This document shows, one piece after another, positions 8,608 through 18,049 of a stretch of 41,533 nucleotides of DNA (positions are counted from its first letter, which is position 1; the number at the start of each line of letters is the position of its first letter). The DNA comes from Planctomycetota bacterium. GTDB lineage: Bacteria > Planctomycetota > Planctomycetia > Planctomycetales > Planctomycetaceae. Under the pieces are notes generated by a model. It was not told the origin of the DNA and did not search any database. It was given only the letters and a program-made list of their open reading frames with translations. The stretch is from assembly GCA_024277145.1 (NCBI GenBank), contig JAJRVU010000362.1, positions 1-41,533 of the forward strand, written 5' to 3'. A program made the position numbers and the translations under genes.

Positions 8608-10941
8608 TCAATTTATTTGAGAAAGAAATTTCTTAATTTCTTCAGTAAGGTATTTGTCAACATGCCCTTTATCATGGTTGATTTTGTCCAGATTCAGTGC
8701 TTTTGTTGCATATTTACGGGAATTCTTCTGTGTTTCCTGATCTTTATCTAATTGACAGGTTCTCACAAGGTCAACCAGAATCTGGATTTCTGTAGGGTAT
8801 CGAAGGATTGCTTTTTCAAGATATTCTTCCGAGAGCTTCAAATCTTCTACGGAATTGCTTGTTTCAAATCGTTCTCGATACCGAATTCCAGCCAGATGAT
8901 ACCCCTTGCTGTCGAGAGGATTCTTTTTAATGGCAGTTTTCAGGGACTGTATGGATTTATCAATTAACTCAAATGATTCCTTCTTCCCCTGGATCCATTG
9001 CTGATAATAGAGCTGACTCAAACGATTGAATGGGGCAGGGGAAAGAGTGTCCTGATTACCAGCCTCTCGATACATTTTTTCAGCTTTCCGATAATTGTTA
9101 CGGGTTTGAATTTCATTGTCTCCGGCTTCAAGAAGACGGGTTGAATTCATGACCGGGAGGAAGCCCGTCATTAACCCGAGAAGGAACAACAACCCCAAGG
9201 CTGATATCAGAAACATGTTTTTAGAAGGTTCTGATGGAGTTTGTTGATTACCATCAACCTGGTAAAAATTGAAAAGAAGAAAAATGATTCCAATGATCGC
9301 TGGCATTTCAATCCCTCCTGCACCTAACAGGTGAATCAGGATTGCACAAATTCCAGCTAAAATAACAGGACGGGAAACAGAAATCCTGATGGAATGAGAA
9401 TGGATGATAAAGGCGATTGAAGCTGATAATAATCCAACCACTAAAATGCGAGTATCCAGTATGGATTGAAAAGAAAACAGTATAATGAAGGCAATCAAAT
9501 GGAAAGAAAAAACCGTCCAGAATAATCGGAAAGAAGAGATTTCTATTTCACTGTTTTGACTGGAATTGTCCTTGTTATTGGTATTGCCGATTTGTTCTTT
9601 AGAGAAAATTCTTTTGAATAACCAGAACAGCACAAAACAAGAAATTCCTAACAAACCAATCAGCGAGATCATTCCTCCGTTGGCCCAGACATCCAGAAAA
9701 AGATTATGTGGATCCCCAATCTCTTCACTTGATTCGGGCAATTTGTATTCAAGATAATGCTGTCTGAAATTTCCGGGACCGGTTCCCCATAGGGGAGATT
9801 CTTCCAGAACACTCCATGTTCCCTGCCAGAATTGAAGTCGATATTCAAAAGATTTAGAGGCTTGTGAAATGACTTCCCGATCAAATCCCCCTGTAAATTG
9901 CGCAACCGTAAATAAACCAATGAGAAGAATAAAAATGCCAGCAATTCCTATCACAATATTTTTGAATGAGAGTTTTTTAAAATAGAATTCCTTTGATAAG
10001 ATAGCCCAGAGAGACAAGCCGGAAATTAACCCGACTGCTGCTGTTCTACTTTTGGTTAAAATCAGGCAGAAGAAAATCAACAGGGACAGGGCAAGAAAAA
10101 ACCAGCCTGTTTTACTTTTTCGATATTGATTAAGAAACCCTTGAAAACAAAGGAAGAAGCCGATTAAAAGAACCGCTGCAAAGCTGTTAGCCAGAGCAAA
10201 AAAACCAAGTGGTTCCGTGCTTCCTGTGAGCCGATCTTCCCACATTCGCCGAGCAGGTTGTTCGAGAGGGGCTCCCATTTGTGATAACGCAAGAACCGTT
10301 TTATGATATTGCTCTGCAGTAGATGGATTTTGCGGATCAAGCTGATCCAATTGACTGCGTAATTGCTCGTAATCTCTGACAGACTGAGGAAAGCTGATGT
10401 AATGCTGATGAAGTCCTAATAGAGCTAATGAACTGACAGATGAAATGAACAGGATTCTCAAGAAATTCCATGTTCGGTCTGAATTGAGAAAAATACGAAA
10501 CAGGATCCAGCTTGCTCCCAAACCAATCCATTCCCACATGACATTGAAAGAGGCTCTCTGATTTCCCTGCTGAGAAAATAGGTAGAGAGCAGATATCACA
10601 TGCCCGCCTACCAGAAGTAATACAAAAATATCCGATGTCCGACTCGTTCCATTTATTTTGAACAGGTTCAAAATTTCGCGAGAATAAAAAAAGGAAGCAA
10701 AAACGATCAATCCAATCCAGAGCAGTGGCACCCATAGACGATTTCCCAATTCAACAGATTCCGTCATGATCAGAAACTGGACCAGGAAGAGGGAAACAAC
10801 TAAAGTTGAAAACAGGAATGGAAGGGAGCGGTAATTGGTTCTTGTCGCGCTGGTTTTAGTATTGTTCGTTTTGGAAACTTGTGACCCTGAAGATTCCTTT
10901 TTCCGATTCGAGGATTTTTTTTTCCTGGATGACGAATTCAT
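8608..10941 (-). CDS. O-antigen ligase/polymerase-like (Wzy_C) membrane protein with C-terminal TPRs
   Basis: A polytopic inner-membrane protein of 777 residues, probably a ligase or polymerase joining lipid-linked glycan units on the periplasmic side. After a basic, serine-rich cytoplasmic tail (about 1-45) there are roughly a dozen membrane segments. The Wzy_C signature lies in the loop GTGPGNFRQHYLEYKLPESS...GDPHNLFLDVWANGG, with the conserved histidine of PHN. After the last membrane segments (about residue 600) a soluble part shows TPR-like helices (AEKMYREAGNQDTLSPAPFNRLSQLYY and later LKTAIKKNPLDSKGYHLAGIRY). This ligase-plus-TPR layout is common in planctomycetes. The ATG at 10939-10941 is preferred over a TTG nine codons upstream. 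The gene follows the WecA/MraY-like gene by about 90 bp. Substrate is unknown. Confidence 0.85.
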   Translation of the reverse strand: MNSSSRKKKSSNRKKESSGSQVSKTNNTKTSATRTNYRSLPFLFSTLVVSLFLVQFLIMTESVELGNRLWVPLLWIGLIVFASFFYSREILNLFKINGTSRTSDIFVLLLVGGHVISALYLFSQQGNQRASFNVMWEWIGLGASWILFRIFLNSDRTWNFLRILFISSVSSLALLGLHQHYISFPQSVRDYEQLRSQLDQLDPQNPSTAEQYHKTVLALSQMGAPLEQPARRMWEDRLTGSTEPLGFFALANSFAAVLLIGFFLCFQGFLNQYRKSKTGWFFLALSLLIFFCLILTKSRTAAVGLISGLSLWAILSKEFYFKKLSFKNIVIGIAGIFILLIGLFTVAQFTGGFDREVISQASKSFEYRLQFWQGTWSVLEESPLWGTGPGNFRQHYLEYKLPESSEEIGDPHNLFLDVWANGGMISLIGLLGISCFVLFWLFKRIFSKEQIGNTNNKDNSSQNSEIEISSFRLFWTVFSFHLIAFIILFSFQSILDTRILVVGLLSASIAFIIHSHSIRISVSRPVILAGICAILIHLLGAGGIEMPAIIGIIFLLFNFYQVDGNQQTPSEPSKNMFLISALGLLFLLGLMTGFLPVMNSTRLLEAGDNEIQTRNNYRKAEKMYREAGNQDTLSPAPFNRLSQLYYQQWIQGKKESFELIDKSIQSLKTAIKKNPLDSKGYHLAGIRYRERFETSNSVEDLKLSEEYLEKAILRYPTEIQILVDLVRTCQLDKDQETQKNSRKYATKALNLDKINHDKGHVDKYLTEEIKKFLSQIN

Positions 10942-11028
10942 GTTTCTATTCAGTATTCGGAAGGTCAAAGGGATGTCTGGGAATTGTATTGAAAGTTTCC
11001 GGTGAATCCAATTTTAATGAAAGATGAT

Positions 11029-12138
11029 TCAGGAATCAGGATCTGTTTTTCGTCCGACAGTTTCCAGGATGGCAACAATCATTAATACGCAGAAGATTAA
11101 TGCAATAATCATACAGGCTCCGGTCCATCCTTCAACCTGATAAAGGAGAAGGGCTCCAATTCCGGTTGTTAAAGTTGCAAAATGGACTGTCATCACTGCA
11201 TGGCGAGAAGTGAGCCCCATTTCGACAAGCCGGTGAGAGAAGTGGCTTTTGTCTGGTTTGAACGGGCTTCTTTTTTCCAGCAGTCGGATGAGAATCACTG
11301 AAATTGTATCATAAAGTGGTATTGCAAGGATGCATAATGGAGCAAGGATCACATGTCTGCTTCCGGTTGATGAATCGTAAAAAGTTCCCAGAATGGTCAT
11401 ACTCGCCATGATCAACCCAATAAAGTAACTTCCGGTATCCCCCATGAAAATTGATGCAGGAGGTTTATTGTGGCAGAGAAACCCCATTAATGATCCAGAT
11501 AAAATCAGTAACACTCCAGCAACTAGCCAATGCGGTTCACTTGTGGCAGTAAGCATGATGATGGCAAAAATGGATGCAGAAATTAAGGCAATTCCCGATG
11601 AGAGGGAATCCATGTTATCAAGAAAATTGAAAGAGTTGATTAGTCCTAAAATCCAGAAGACAGAAATGATCGCTCCGATAAAAGCATATGAAGAAAAAAT
11701 AGTTGCTCGCACGCCGAAGAAAACCAGCCCGATCACCACGCCAACTTGAATCAGTAAACGGGGCAGCCAGGGCAAATTCTTAATGTCATCAATTAAACCC
11801 ATCAGGGAAAGAATTGTTCCAGCCCCCAGAATCATCCACATCGTTCCAGCGCGATAAGCAACTCCATCCAGATGTTTCACCAACTCAGCAGGAAACCATG
11901 AGGGTGGGGTTTCCATCCCGGAAAGGATCCACGCTGCAAGTTGTGCAACTGCTATGGGGATGACAACTCCTGCCCAGATTCCAATTCCGCCTCCGAGTGG
12001 GGTAGGTGTTACATGAACTTTTCGGGAAGCAGGATGATCCATCAAACCGATTAACGGAGAGATTTTTTTCATCAGGCCGGTCACGATTACCGAAACCAGA
12101 AAAGAGGGAATGAGGCAGGCAAATACAAAAAATATCAT
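11029..12138 (-). CDS. WecA/MraY-like polyprenyl-phosphate glycosyl-1-phosphate transferase
   Basis: This membrane enzyme (glycosyltransferase family 4) transfers a sugar-1-phosphate, often GlcNAc-1-P, from a UDP-sugar to undecaprenyl phosphate and so starts a lipid-linked glycan. The 369-residue product has about ten or eleven membrane helices. Family motifs are all visible: DHPASRKVHVTPTPLGGGIG near the N-terminus, the metal-binding LIDDIKNLPW, NSFNFLDNMDSLSSG, FMGDTGSYFIG, and the cytoplasmic DKSHFSHRLVEMGLT loop with the conserved histidine pair. The HFSHRL loop and lack of MraY-specific motifs favour the WecA/TagO branch rather than peptidoglycan MraY. No ribosome site is obvious before the ATG at 12136-12138. 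The O-antigen-ligase-like gene follows directly, so a surface-polysaccharide operon is likely. Confidence 0.9.
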   Translation of the reverse strand: MIFFVFACLIPSFLVSVIVTGLMKKISPLIGLMDHPASRKVHVTPTPLGGGIGIWAGVVIPIAVAQLAAWILSGMETPPSWFPAELVKHLDGVAYRAGTMWMILGAGTILSLMGLIDDIKNLPWLPRLLIQVGVVIGLVFFGVRATIFSSYAFIGAIISVFWILGLINSFNFLDNMDSLSSGIALISASIFAIIMLTATSEPHWLVAGVLLILSGSLMGFLCHNKPPASIFMGDTGSYFIGLIMASMTILGTFYDSSTGSRHVILAPLCILAIPLYDTISVILIRLLEKRSPFKPDKSHFSHRLVEMGLTSRHAVMTVHFATLTTGIGALLLYQVEGWTGACMIIALIFCVLMIVAILETVGRKTDPDS

Positions 12139-12504
12139 GGATTGTTGGCTCTAAAGCGTATTACGCTTTTCTGTGGCCGTGAAGGACGCGTTTTAATCTA
12201 TAAAAACCGTACTCCCACGAGCCAGATCGACTACATTAAAAAGTAAACTGCTCTAACGTTGAATTCAAAATATGAATTATTCAGTTTTGCTACTTGCTTG
12301 AAAAATCTGGAAACTTATTATCAATGCAGAAAACGGCTGCAATCAGGTTTTGAAGCTGGTTCCAGTTTGACAAACCCAGTTTGACAAATAACGGGGGGAA
12401 GATGAAAGGGTTGAATGGTTTATTCGCCCTGAATTTATCAAGATGCGGAGAGATAGCCCTTACAATTCCCCTTCGGTTCCCTCATTTGATTAGGAATATC
12501 GTTT
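12139..12504. other. Spacer with a 14-bp tandem repeat and a doubtful small ORF
   Basis: No gene is clearly supported. A 13-bp sequence, CCAGTTTGACAAA, occurs twice with a 14-bp period (12362-12374 and 12376-12388); its core TTTGACAAA is palindromic. On the plus strand a 38-codon ORF (12402-12518) follows a G6 run that could act as a ribosome site, but it would run against all neighbouring genes and overlaps the 3' end of the next one, so it is not called as a gene. Confidence 0.45.
12362..12388. repeat. Two tandem copies of a 14-bp unit with palindromic TTTGACAAA core
   Basis: CCAGTTTGACAAA is repeated exactly, one base apart, giving a 14-bp period. Direct palindromic repeats of this kind can be regulator-binding sites. 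It lies about 225 bp upstream of the WecA/MraY-like gene start on the minus strand. Function is inferred only from the pattern. Confidence 0.6.
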
Positions 12505-14157
12505 CTACGGGGATTTAAGACCAATTTCTGAGGGAGGGTATCGGAAGTTGACTGGTTTGATATCCATTTCGACCGTTGATTTTGCGACAAACCAAAGCAG
12601 AATTGGGACTGCCAGCCAGAGAATCCAATGTTTCCAGCCGGGATTCCATATTGAAGATTCAGCCGGGATACTGTTTTTCGGAATCTGTATTGGTTGGTTG
12701 GGAGTTCTGATAATCATGAGATGGGTCATAACAATTCCAGTCAGGCAGAGTGTCAGGTTCGGGATATGAACAGACGGATTCAACAAATAAAGGAGCAGGA
12801 ATGTTGAATTGACAAGAATGCCGAGGAGTTGAGCTTTCCCCAATCTGTCAGCAGGGATGATTCCCAGTTTTTTCTTTCTTGCAAGAAAAATAGTATAGGC
12901 CAAGAGTGCCATTAAAATGATAGCGAGAAATAACCCCCAATTATGGATTGAAGAACCAAAAAGCGTTGGTGGTATCTGGCCAGCCCTGATTCGGTTATTT
13001 AAAATCGGTTTAAAGTTAAAACAGATCAGCGGGCCGAACAGAAAAAAGAGCGAAAAATCTTCAAGGTGAGTTTCTGATCTGTCATCTTGCGTTGGTGACA
13101 GATTTCGATTGATCAATCGAAGCAATCCATATCCAATCCCAAGACCCAAAGAAGCACCCAGAAATTGTTTCATTAAGGTCCAGAAACCAAAATTCTGTAA
13201 TATTGGACACAGTTTGAAAAGTTCTGAATTCGCGCGAGCGTGCATAAGGAAATAAGCACCGACAGTGAATCCAATTCCGCCGGAAAGTAATCCATAAAAC
13301 AGAAGCATTAAAGTTGCCCGGTTTTTTTGTTTGAGAAGATAGAAGATCAACGCAATCTGGATTCCAACCACACCCGCCCAGGATTCCGCGCGGTGTGGAC
13401 CCATTCGAAAACCAAAAACTTTAAGGATGACAAACATTCCTGCAAACCATCCAATCGAGAGAATCAATATTAAAGACGATGCATCTCGCCAACGTGGAAT
13501 CATGATATAAAGAAGGAAACTGATGACAACAGAAGTTGCAGCACAGGACCAGATAGTGTCGTAAAGCCAGAAAGTACTTCCTGTTTGATGAAGCCAGAAT
13601 TGATTTGCTTCCGTCTGGAGAATCTCGCCACCGTTGTATATTTCGAGGCTTTCAGAAAATAATCCTGAGTAAAGCAGTGTCAGCCAGCTTAAATAGATGA
13701 TGATTAACGGGCCGGTGATTTGCTTCAGGAAAGAGCCCGACTTTGTTAATGCCAGTCCAAGAATTCCGCTTCCGATGCCACCATACAAAGCGCCAACCAG
13801 AAACAAGGAACTGTATCCATAAAGACTGTTGAAGACGGTTCCTCCTACAGAGTAACTGACAATCGTACTGTAACTGGTTTGGCCAGCAATTCCGAATCCT
13901 ATTGCAGAAATAAACCCGAGGATGGCAGCACGCCTCCCCCAGTCTGAACGCCTTGAGCAGATGGCCAGGGTGATGCCGAACATGGCTCCGGGAATCATTG
14001 CTCCACGGGAGTGGCCAAAGATACCTTCAAATCCCCAGCCTGTTATCATGATGAGAACAGAAGCTGACAGAAATCCAATAGAAGACCAAACAGAAAAAAC
14101 GTTTGTCTTTTCTGCTCGAGAAACTTCGTCTGAAAAATCCTCAGCGTTATCAAGCAT
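12505..14157 (-). CDS. Polytopic membrane protein of unknown function
   Basis: A protein of 550 residues made almost entirely of hydrophobic helices; about a dozen or more membrane segments can be seen. After a short acidic cytoplasmic start (DNAEDFSDEVSRAEK) come glycine-rich helices such as GWGFEGIFGHSRGAMIPGAMFGI and GALYGGIGSGILGLAL. Charged loops include RRSDWGRRAA and RNLSPTQDDRSETH. I do not recognise a transporter signature or a catalytic motif. Repeated glycine-rich pairs of helices suggest internal duplication, but this is impression rather than alignment. A TTG seven codons upstream (14176-14178) is an alternative start, but neither has a clear ribosome site. The gene stands alone, with more than 200 bp of spacer on both sides. 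It appears to be a planctomycete-type conserved membrane protein. Confidence 0.75.
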   Translation of the reverse strand: MLDNAEDFSDEVSRAEKTNVFSVWSSIGFLSASVLIMITGWGFEGIFGHSRGAMIPGAMFGITLAICSRRSDWGRRAAILGFISAIGFGIAGQTSYSTIVSYSVGGTVFNSLYGYSSLFLVGALYGGIGSGILGLALTKSGSFLKQITGPLIIIYLSWLTLLYSGLFSESLEIYNGGEILQTEANQFWLHQTGSTFWLYDTIWSCAATSVVISFLLYIMIPRWRDASSLILILSIGWFAGMFVILKVFGFRMGPHRAESWAGVVGIQIALIFYLLKQKNRATLMLLFYGLLSGGIGFTVGAYFLMHARANSELFKLCPILQNFGFWTLMKQFLGASLGLGIGYGLLRLINRNLSPTQDDRSETHLEDFSLFFLFGPLICFNFKPILNNRIRAGQIPPTLFGSSIHNWGLFLAIILMALLAYTIFLARKKKLGIIPADRLGKAQLLGILVNSTFLLLYLLNPSVHIPNLTLCLTGIVMTHLMIIRTPNQPIQIPKNSIPAESSIWNPGWKHWILWLAVPILLWFVAKSTVEMDIKPVNFRYPPSEIGLKSP

Positions 14158-14405
14158 GGTACACGTTGATTTTATCAATTAAGGATAATTGGCCCCGATG
14201 ATATTATCGAATACTCCCGCTAACACTATTAACAGGAATAACTTAGACAGGGTATCCATCAAGTTGATGCATGTAAATTGTCAATACTGAATTATAATCG
14301 GAATGAAAGAACTATTTCCGGTGAAAGATGATGACTTCTTCCTGTTTAGATGAATGAAGGATGACCAGTGGTTTTCCGGAGAAATGTAGAAAAAGGGCGA
14401 CCTGT

Positions 14406-15938
14406 TCAGTCCAGCTTTTCGATGAGTTCATCCGTGATTCTAATCAACAGGTTTCCTGTGTAATCACTTCCGATCGAACTGACGGGGGGGGCTTTATGAA
14501 GGATGAATATGTTGGAATTGATGACCATCCATGTGTAATGAAGAGGTCTGTTTTTGCTAATGTCAACTTTCTCCAACATGACATCATTGAGTTCAAAAAT
14601 TCCTTTTAGCGTTCCTGCCCCATGAAGTTGAATTTGATTCGAGTTGATTTTCCTGAATTCAACCATTCTTAAATAACCTGACCGTTTAAAAACCAAAATC
14701 CATTTTCCTTGAAAGTAGTCCAATTCATTTTTTTCTGAGACAGGATTAGCTTTAGAAGTTACAGGAAGGTTAGCTCTTATTCTTAACTGGTGTTCAAGAC
14801 GGCTTACCAGTTTTTTATCCAGGCGAACCAGCCAATCCGTTTCTGCTTTTGTCCCTCCCGGCACTTTAGTACTGGTGATGGACATCACTAGATTTTTATT
14901 GAGAACTACGAATCGGACATTGACTTGAGATTGTTTTTGATCCTTGCTTTTATTGCCAGAAGCTTTAAATTCATATCCTTGCTGAACATATTCGCCATCA
15001 TGGATTTCACTGCCGGAAAGCTTGTAAGTTTTAGTATCACTTGTTTCAATTTTATAGATGGTTTGTTTTCCAGATTTGGAATCGGTTCTTATCCATGTTC
15101 CTGCGATATTAAACTTGGGGATATTTTTATCCAGATCATCAATGTTTTTTTCTCCTTCATTTTTTAAAGGGGGCAGTCCCAAAGTTGCTAATGGAAAGGC
15201 ATCTTTCTCCATCACATTTTTGGTTCCGCGCAGCTTTGGCCATTGATCTGTTTCCGTCCAGTAGGAATAAAATTTCTTTCTTAATTCAGGATCGGTAATT
15301 TTGAAAACGTTTCGCCTTTCCCGATCGGAAAGCCAGCGGTAAGCTCCGTCATAAGCCTCTTCATCCCCATTTTGTGTAAGAATCCGACCTGTACCATATT
15401 GAACGTATAAATGCTTCTGTAATTTTATTTGGGTGATTTTATAACGGGTAAATTTTAAAACTTCCTTCGCATATTTTTGTGCAACTTCTTTTGTCTGTTT
15501 TTTGAGCTGTTCTTTTTGAGAATCTGATAACTCTTTATTCTTGAATTCTTTTTTTAATTCATCAATTCTGGATCTCAGTTTAAACAGGATTTTTAATTTG
15601 GGGTGTTGCTTCTCGGATTTGTTTTCTGCAAGAAATTTGACCAGAAACTCAATTCCTGCTTTGACCTCTTCGTCAGTAGGTTTAAGACTTTCTTTGTGCA
15701 TTTCGTAATATTTTTCCAGCGTGGGGACCAGAAAAAGCTGATGCAGTTCTTCGATGATGGGGGAATTTCCGCTTGAATCGAGTTGGTTTTGATACACCTT
15801 TTCCTGGCCGACGGTTCCGATTTCTTTTCCACTCTTACGGATATCATCCGGTTCTTCTGCATACGTAAGTTGATTGGAGAAAAGCGTGACCCAGCAGATG
15901 ATAATGGCGTGAATCAAGTTGGGAATTGACTGTTTCAT
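14406..15938 (-). CDS. Secreted protein of unknown function with C-terminal TIGR03067-like beta regions
   Basis: A 510-residue exported protein with a clear signal peptide (HAIIICWVTLFSNQLTYAEEP). The mature N-terminus has EIGTVGQEKVYQNQL, resembling the short segment that opens many planctomycete PpiC/SurA-like proteins, followed by a long charged helical region rich in lysine and glutamate (about 55-190), which could be chaperone-like. After this, two beta-rich parts at about 270-370 and 405-510 have the form 'FNIAGTWIRTDSKSGKQTIYK' and 'YFQGKWILVFKRSG', reminiscent of the lipocalin-like planctomycete TIGR03067 domain. No PPIase catalytic core is seen. The ATG at 15936-15938 is well placed for the signal peptide. 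The function is unknown; folding or binding of exported substrates is only a guess. Confidence 0.75.
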   Translation of the reverse strand: MKQSIPNLIHAIIICWVTLFSNQLTYAEEPDDIRKSGKEIGTVGQEKVYQNQLDSSGNSPIIEELHQLFLVPTLEKYYEMHKESLKPTDEEVKAGIEFLVKFLAENKSEKQHPKLKILFKLRSRIDELKKEFKNKELSDSQKEQLKKQTKEVAQKYAKEVLKFTRYKITQIKLQKHLYVQYGTGRILTQNGDEEAYDGAYRWLSDRERRNVFKITDPELRKKFYSYWTETDQWPKLRGTKNVMEKDAFPLATLGLPPLKNEGEKNIDDLDKNIPKFNIAGTWIRTDSKSGKQTIYKIETSDTKTYKLSGSEIHDGEYVQQGYEFKASGNKSKDQKQSQVNVRFVVLNKNLVMSITSTKVPGGTKAETDWLVRLDKKLVSRLEHQLRIRANLPVTSKANPVSEKNELDYFQGKWILVFKRSGYLRMVEFRKINSNQIQLHGAGTLKGIFELNDVMLEKVDISKNRPLHYTWMVINSNIFILHKAPPVSSIGSDYTGNLLIRITDELIEKLD

Positions 15939-16067
15939 TGTTGAGTCCGTGATATCTATAAAAACCTGTTCGCACTGGTTTTAAGTAAATCATCCATGAT
16001 GAAAGTCTGCAATGATAATAGCATAAATGGAAACAGGGTATTAAACAAGGAAATTGTGTCCGGGAAT

Positions 16068-16107
16068 AAAAAAGACTGAAACCCTGCAAAATTGAGAGTT
16101 CCAGTCT
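16068..16107 (-). terminator. Rho-independent terminator of the LamG gene
   Basis: On the minus strand, arms AGACTG and CAGTCT (16102-16107 and 16073-16078), reinforced by an inner AAC/GTT pairing, are followed directly by a run of six T. It lies about 55 nt beyond the stop of the LamG gene at 16163. Confidence 0.7.
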
Positions 16108-16162
16108 AATGTTAATCTGTTGAGCAGTATTTCATTATGATCAACAAAATTCTTAATCAGTC

Positions 16163-17815
16163 TTATTGAGCAAGCTTGTCAATCTTTTTCTGTGAAAGAG
16201 CTGACTGGTAAATTCTTAAATCGCTTATTTTACCGTTGAAGTAATCATGTGATCCAAACCCGATTTTCAGGGGGCGAGTATTGGAAATGTCAAAATCTTG
16301 CGGATTAAATTTTGAAGATTCAGCCACTTTCTTTCCATCGACATAAAGTTCCAGACGGTTTCCTGCTTTTTGTGCAACAATATGCCGCCAGCCTGGTTTT
16401 AATGCAGTATCGTAAGTGACATTTTTTCCTGCTTCCAATGAATAGACTTTTCCTGAAGGGAGAACACCAGAATAGAGTTTCCCTTTGAAAACTGCCATGT
16501 TCCACGATCTACGATATCGAACATCTTTTGTCGTGTCGAGTTGTCCCGTGTCAGTCCAGTTATTCGTTCCATCAAATCGAAAAACTTTTGCCAGAGGTAA
16601 TGTTCCACCGTAAAGTTTACCATTATAAACACCAAGACCCATCACTTCTTTTTCCTGATCAAATCGTCCCAGATTGGTCCATTTGTTTTCTGCTTCGTAG
16701 CGATAGACGCTTCCATCAGGCCATGTGCTGACATGCAATTTTCCTTCATAAGTTGCAAAGGCGTATGTTTGCGTCACTCCTTCAAGCTTTCCGACTGTTT
16801 TCCAGGTTTCTCCGCCGTCATATCGATAGATGGCTCCTTCATCGTAACCGGTTGCATAAATGTTTCCGTTGAAAACAGTCATGGACTCCATCCGCTTCCC
16901 ATTAGGAGACCCGCAGTTGGTCCAGTTTGTTCCCCCTTCATAACGGTGAAATCCGGGTGAATAAATTTCGGAAACATAAAGTTTGTTTCGGAAAACGACC
17001 ATGCCATTAAGACCTTGACCTTGCCCCGGTTTTCCACAGGGGATCCATTTTTTATTTCCTGCATATCGGAAGACGTGCCCGCCACGCGTATCATTTTTTG
17101 ATTCAGCCAGTGAGGAACCACGCAAACGATATTTTGTGACCCCTGCATAAAGTTCGCCGTTATATACAGCTAAACAGGAAACCGCGTTACTGGGAAAAGG
17201 AGATCCGCAATCAATCCATTTTTCATTTCCTGCATATTTAAAAACCCGACCCGCATCTTCAGGAGCCGGCTCGCAAGTCCCTGCATAAAGTTCATTCTTA
17301 AAAACACAAATAGAGAATGGAATGATGCTGTTGCCCGGTTGACCGCAGTCAGTCCATTTCTCATCAATTTTTGCATTGTCAATTCCAAAGCTGAGATGTC
17401 TGTAGTTGGCCTGGCTACTTGTGGAACCTGCATGGTTTTTGATGGTTAAAGTGAAGCCTTTGCGAGTGACCGGATCAAACTTGCTTAAAATGTCACCGAG
17501 TGAATCATCCAGATTTTCATCGGTATGAATCCATGTTGATATTGCAAAATCTTTTGTTCCAAATTTTAAAGCGTTTTGATGTGGAACAGAGAGGTAGGAA
17601 TTTCTTCCATTGAAGCCAGCAGATTTCCCGGTTCTTCCGGCCACATTCAAGTCTGTATTGTGATTGACACCGTTTAAATGATTGGTCGATTCGTCATTGC
17701 TGTTGCCATTCAATTTCCAGTGACCGATCAGGTTGGAATCTGCTTCAACCTGGAGGCCAGTATTCAAAATATAAATCATCAAAATCAGGATTAAATATCT
17801 CGAGCGCTCGTTCAT
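16163..17815 (-). CDS. Secreted LamG protein with an inserted seven-repeat beta-propeller
   Basis: A 550-residue exported protein, probably binding glycans at the cell surface or outside. The ATG at 17813-17815 has GGAGAG upstream and is followed by a signal peptide (LILILMIYILNTGLQVEA). A LamG/concanavalin-like fold begins at about 30 (LIGHWKLNGNSNDES, AISTWIHTDE) and is interrupted at about 150 by seven repeats of about 40-50 residues. Each repeat has a pattern like KWTDCG...VFKNELYAGT...RYAGN. At about 465 the LamG fold resumes (WRHIVAQKAGNRLELYVDGKKV, ISDLRIYQSALS). The repeat region should form a seven-bladed propeller displayed on the LamG scaffold. The early repeats share a WxxCG motif lost in the later ones. 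Longer start at 17905 would mask the signal peptide. A terminator follows. Confidence 0.85.
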   Translation of the reverse strand: MNERSRYLILILMIYILNTGLQVEADSNLIGHWKLNGNSNDESTNHLNGVNHNTDLNVAGRTGKSAGFNGRNSYLSVPHQNALKFGTKDFAISTWIHTDENLDDSLGDILSKFDPVTRKGFTLTIKNHAGSTSSQANYRHLSFGIDNAKIDEKWTDCGQPGNSIIPFSICVFKNELYAGTCEPAPEDAGRVFKYAGNEKWIDCGSPFPSNAVSCLAVYNGELYAGVTKYRLRGSSLAESKNDTRGGHVFRYAGNKKWIPCGKPGQGQGLNGMVVFRNKLYVSEIYSPGFHRYEGGTNWTNCGSPNGKRMESMTVFNGNIYATGYDEGAIYRYDGGETWKTVGKLEGVTQTYAFATYEGKLHVSTWPDGSVYRYEAENKWTNLGRFDQEKEVMGLGVYNGKLYGGTLPLAKVFRFDGTNNWTDTGQLDTTKDVRYRRSWNMAVFKGKLYSGVLPSGKVYSLEAGKNVTYDTALKPGWRHIVAQKAGNRLELYVDGKKVAESSKFNPQDFDISNTRPLKIGFGSHDYFNGKISDLRIYQSALSQKKIDKLAQ

Positions 17816-17990
17816 GGTTTCTCTCCGGTATGGGGGGAGTTTTGATATTGGCCATTCAGTTTCAACAATACTGAATGGAGATGCAAGTACCTGTAAGTTC
17901 AACAATCATCATTTGTTTTGAAAGATATCTGGAAGGTAAATCTTTAATCTATTTATCAGGAGTAATACGTTTTTGCAAAAATGGCCTGAA

Positions 17991-18049
17991 AGTGTCGCGA
18001 TAACTGCCGAATTTGTAATAATTGCGACACTCTAACAAATGTCGTGATA
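17991..18049. promoter_or_regulatory. Cluster of TGTCGYGATA-like sites between divergent genes
   Basis: TGTCGCGATA lies at 17993-18002, TGTCGTGATA at 18040-18049 in the same direction, and an inverted copy (GCGACACT) at 18024-18031 pairs with AGTGTCGC at 17991-17998 as a perfect 8-bp inverted repeat extendable to about 11 bp. The cluster sits between the leftward LamG gene (start 17815) and the rightward TPR gene, so it could be an operator for one or both, or a structured RNA. The function is inferred. Confidence 0.5.

Noticed and set aside
10337-10735. 132-codon minus-strand ORF in another frame within the O-antigen-ligase gene
   Set aside because: The main frame has the Wzy_C signature and membrane helices throughout; this frame has none and sits wholly inside.
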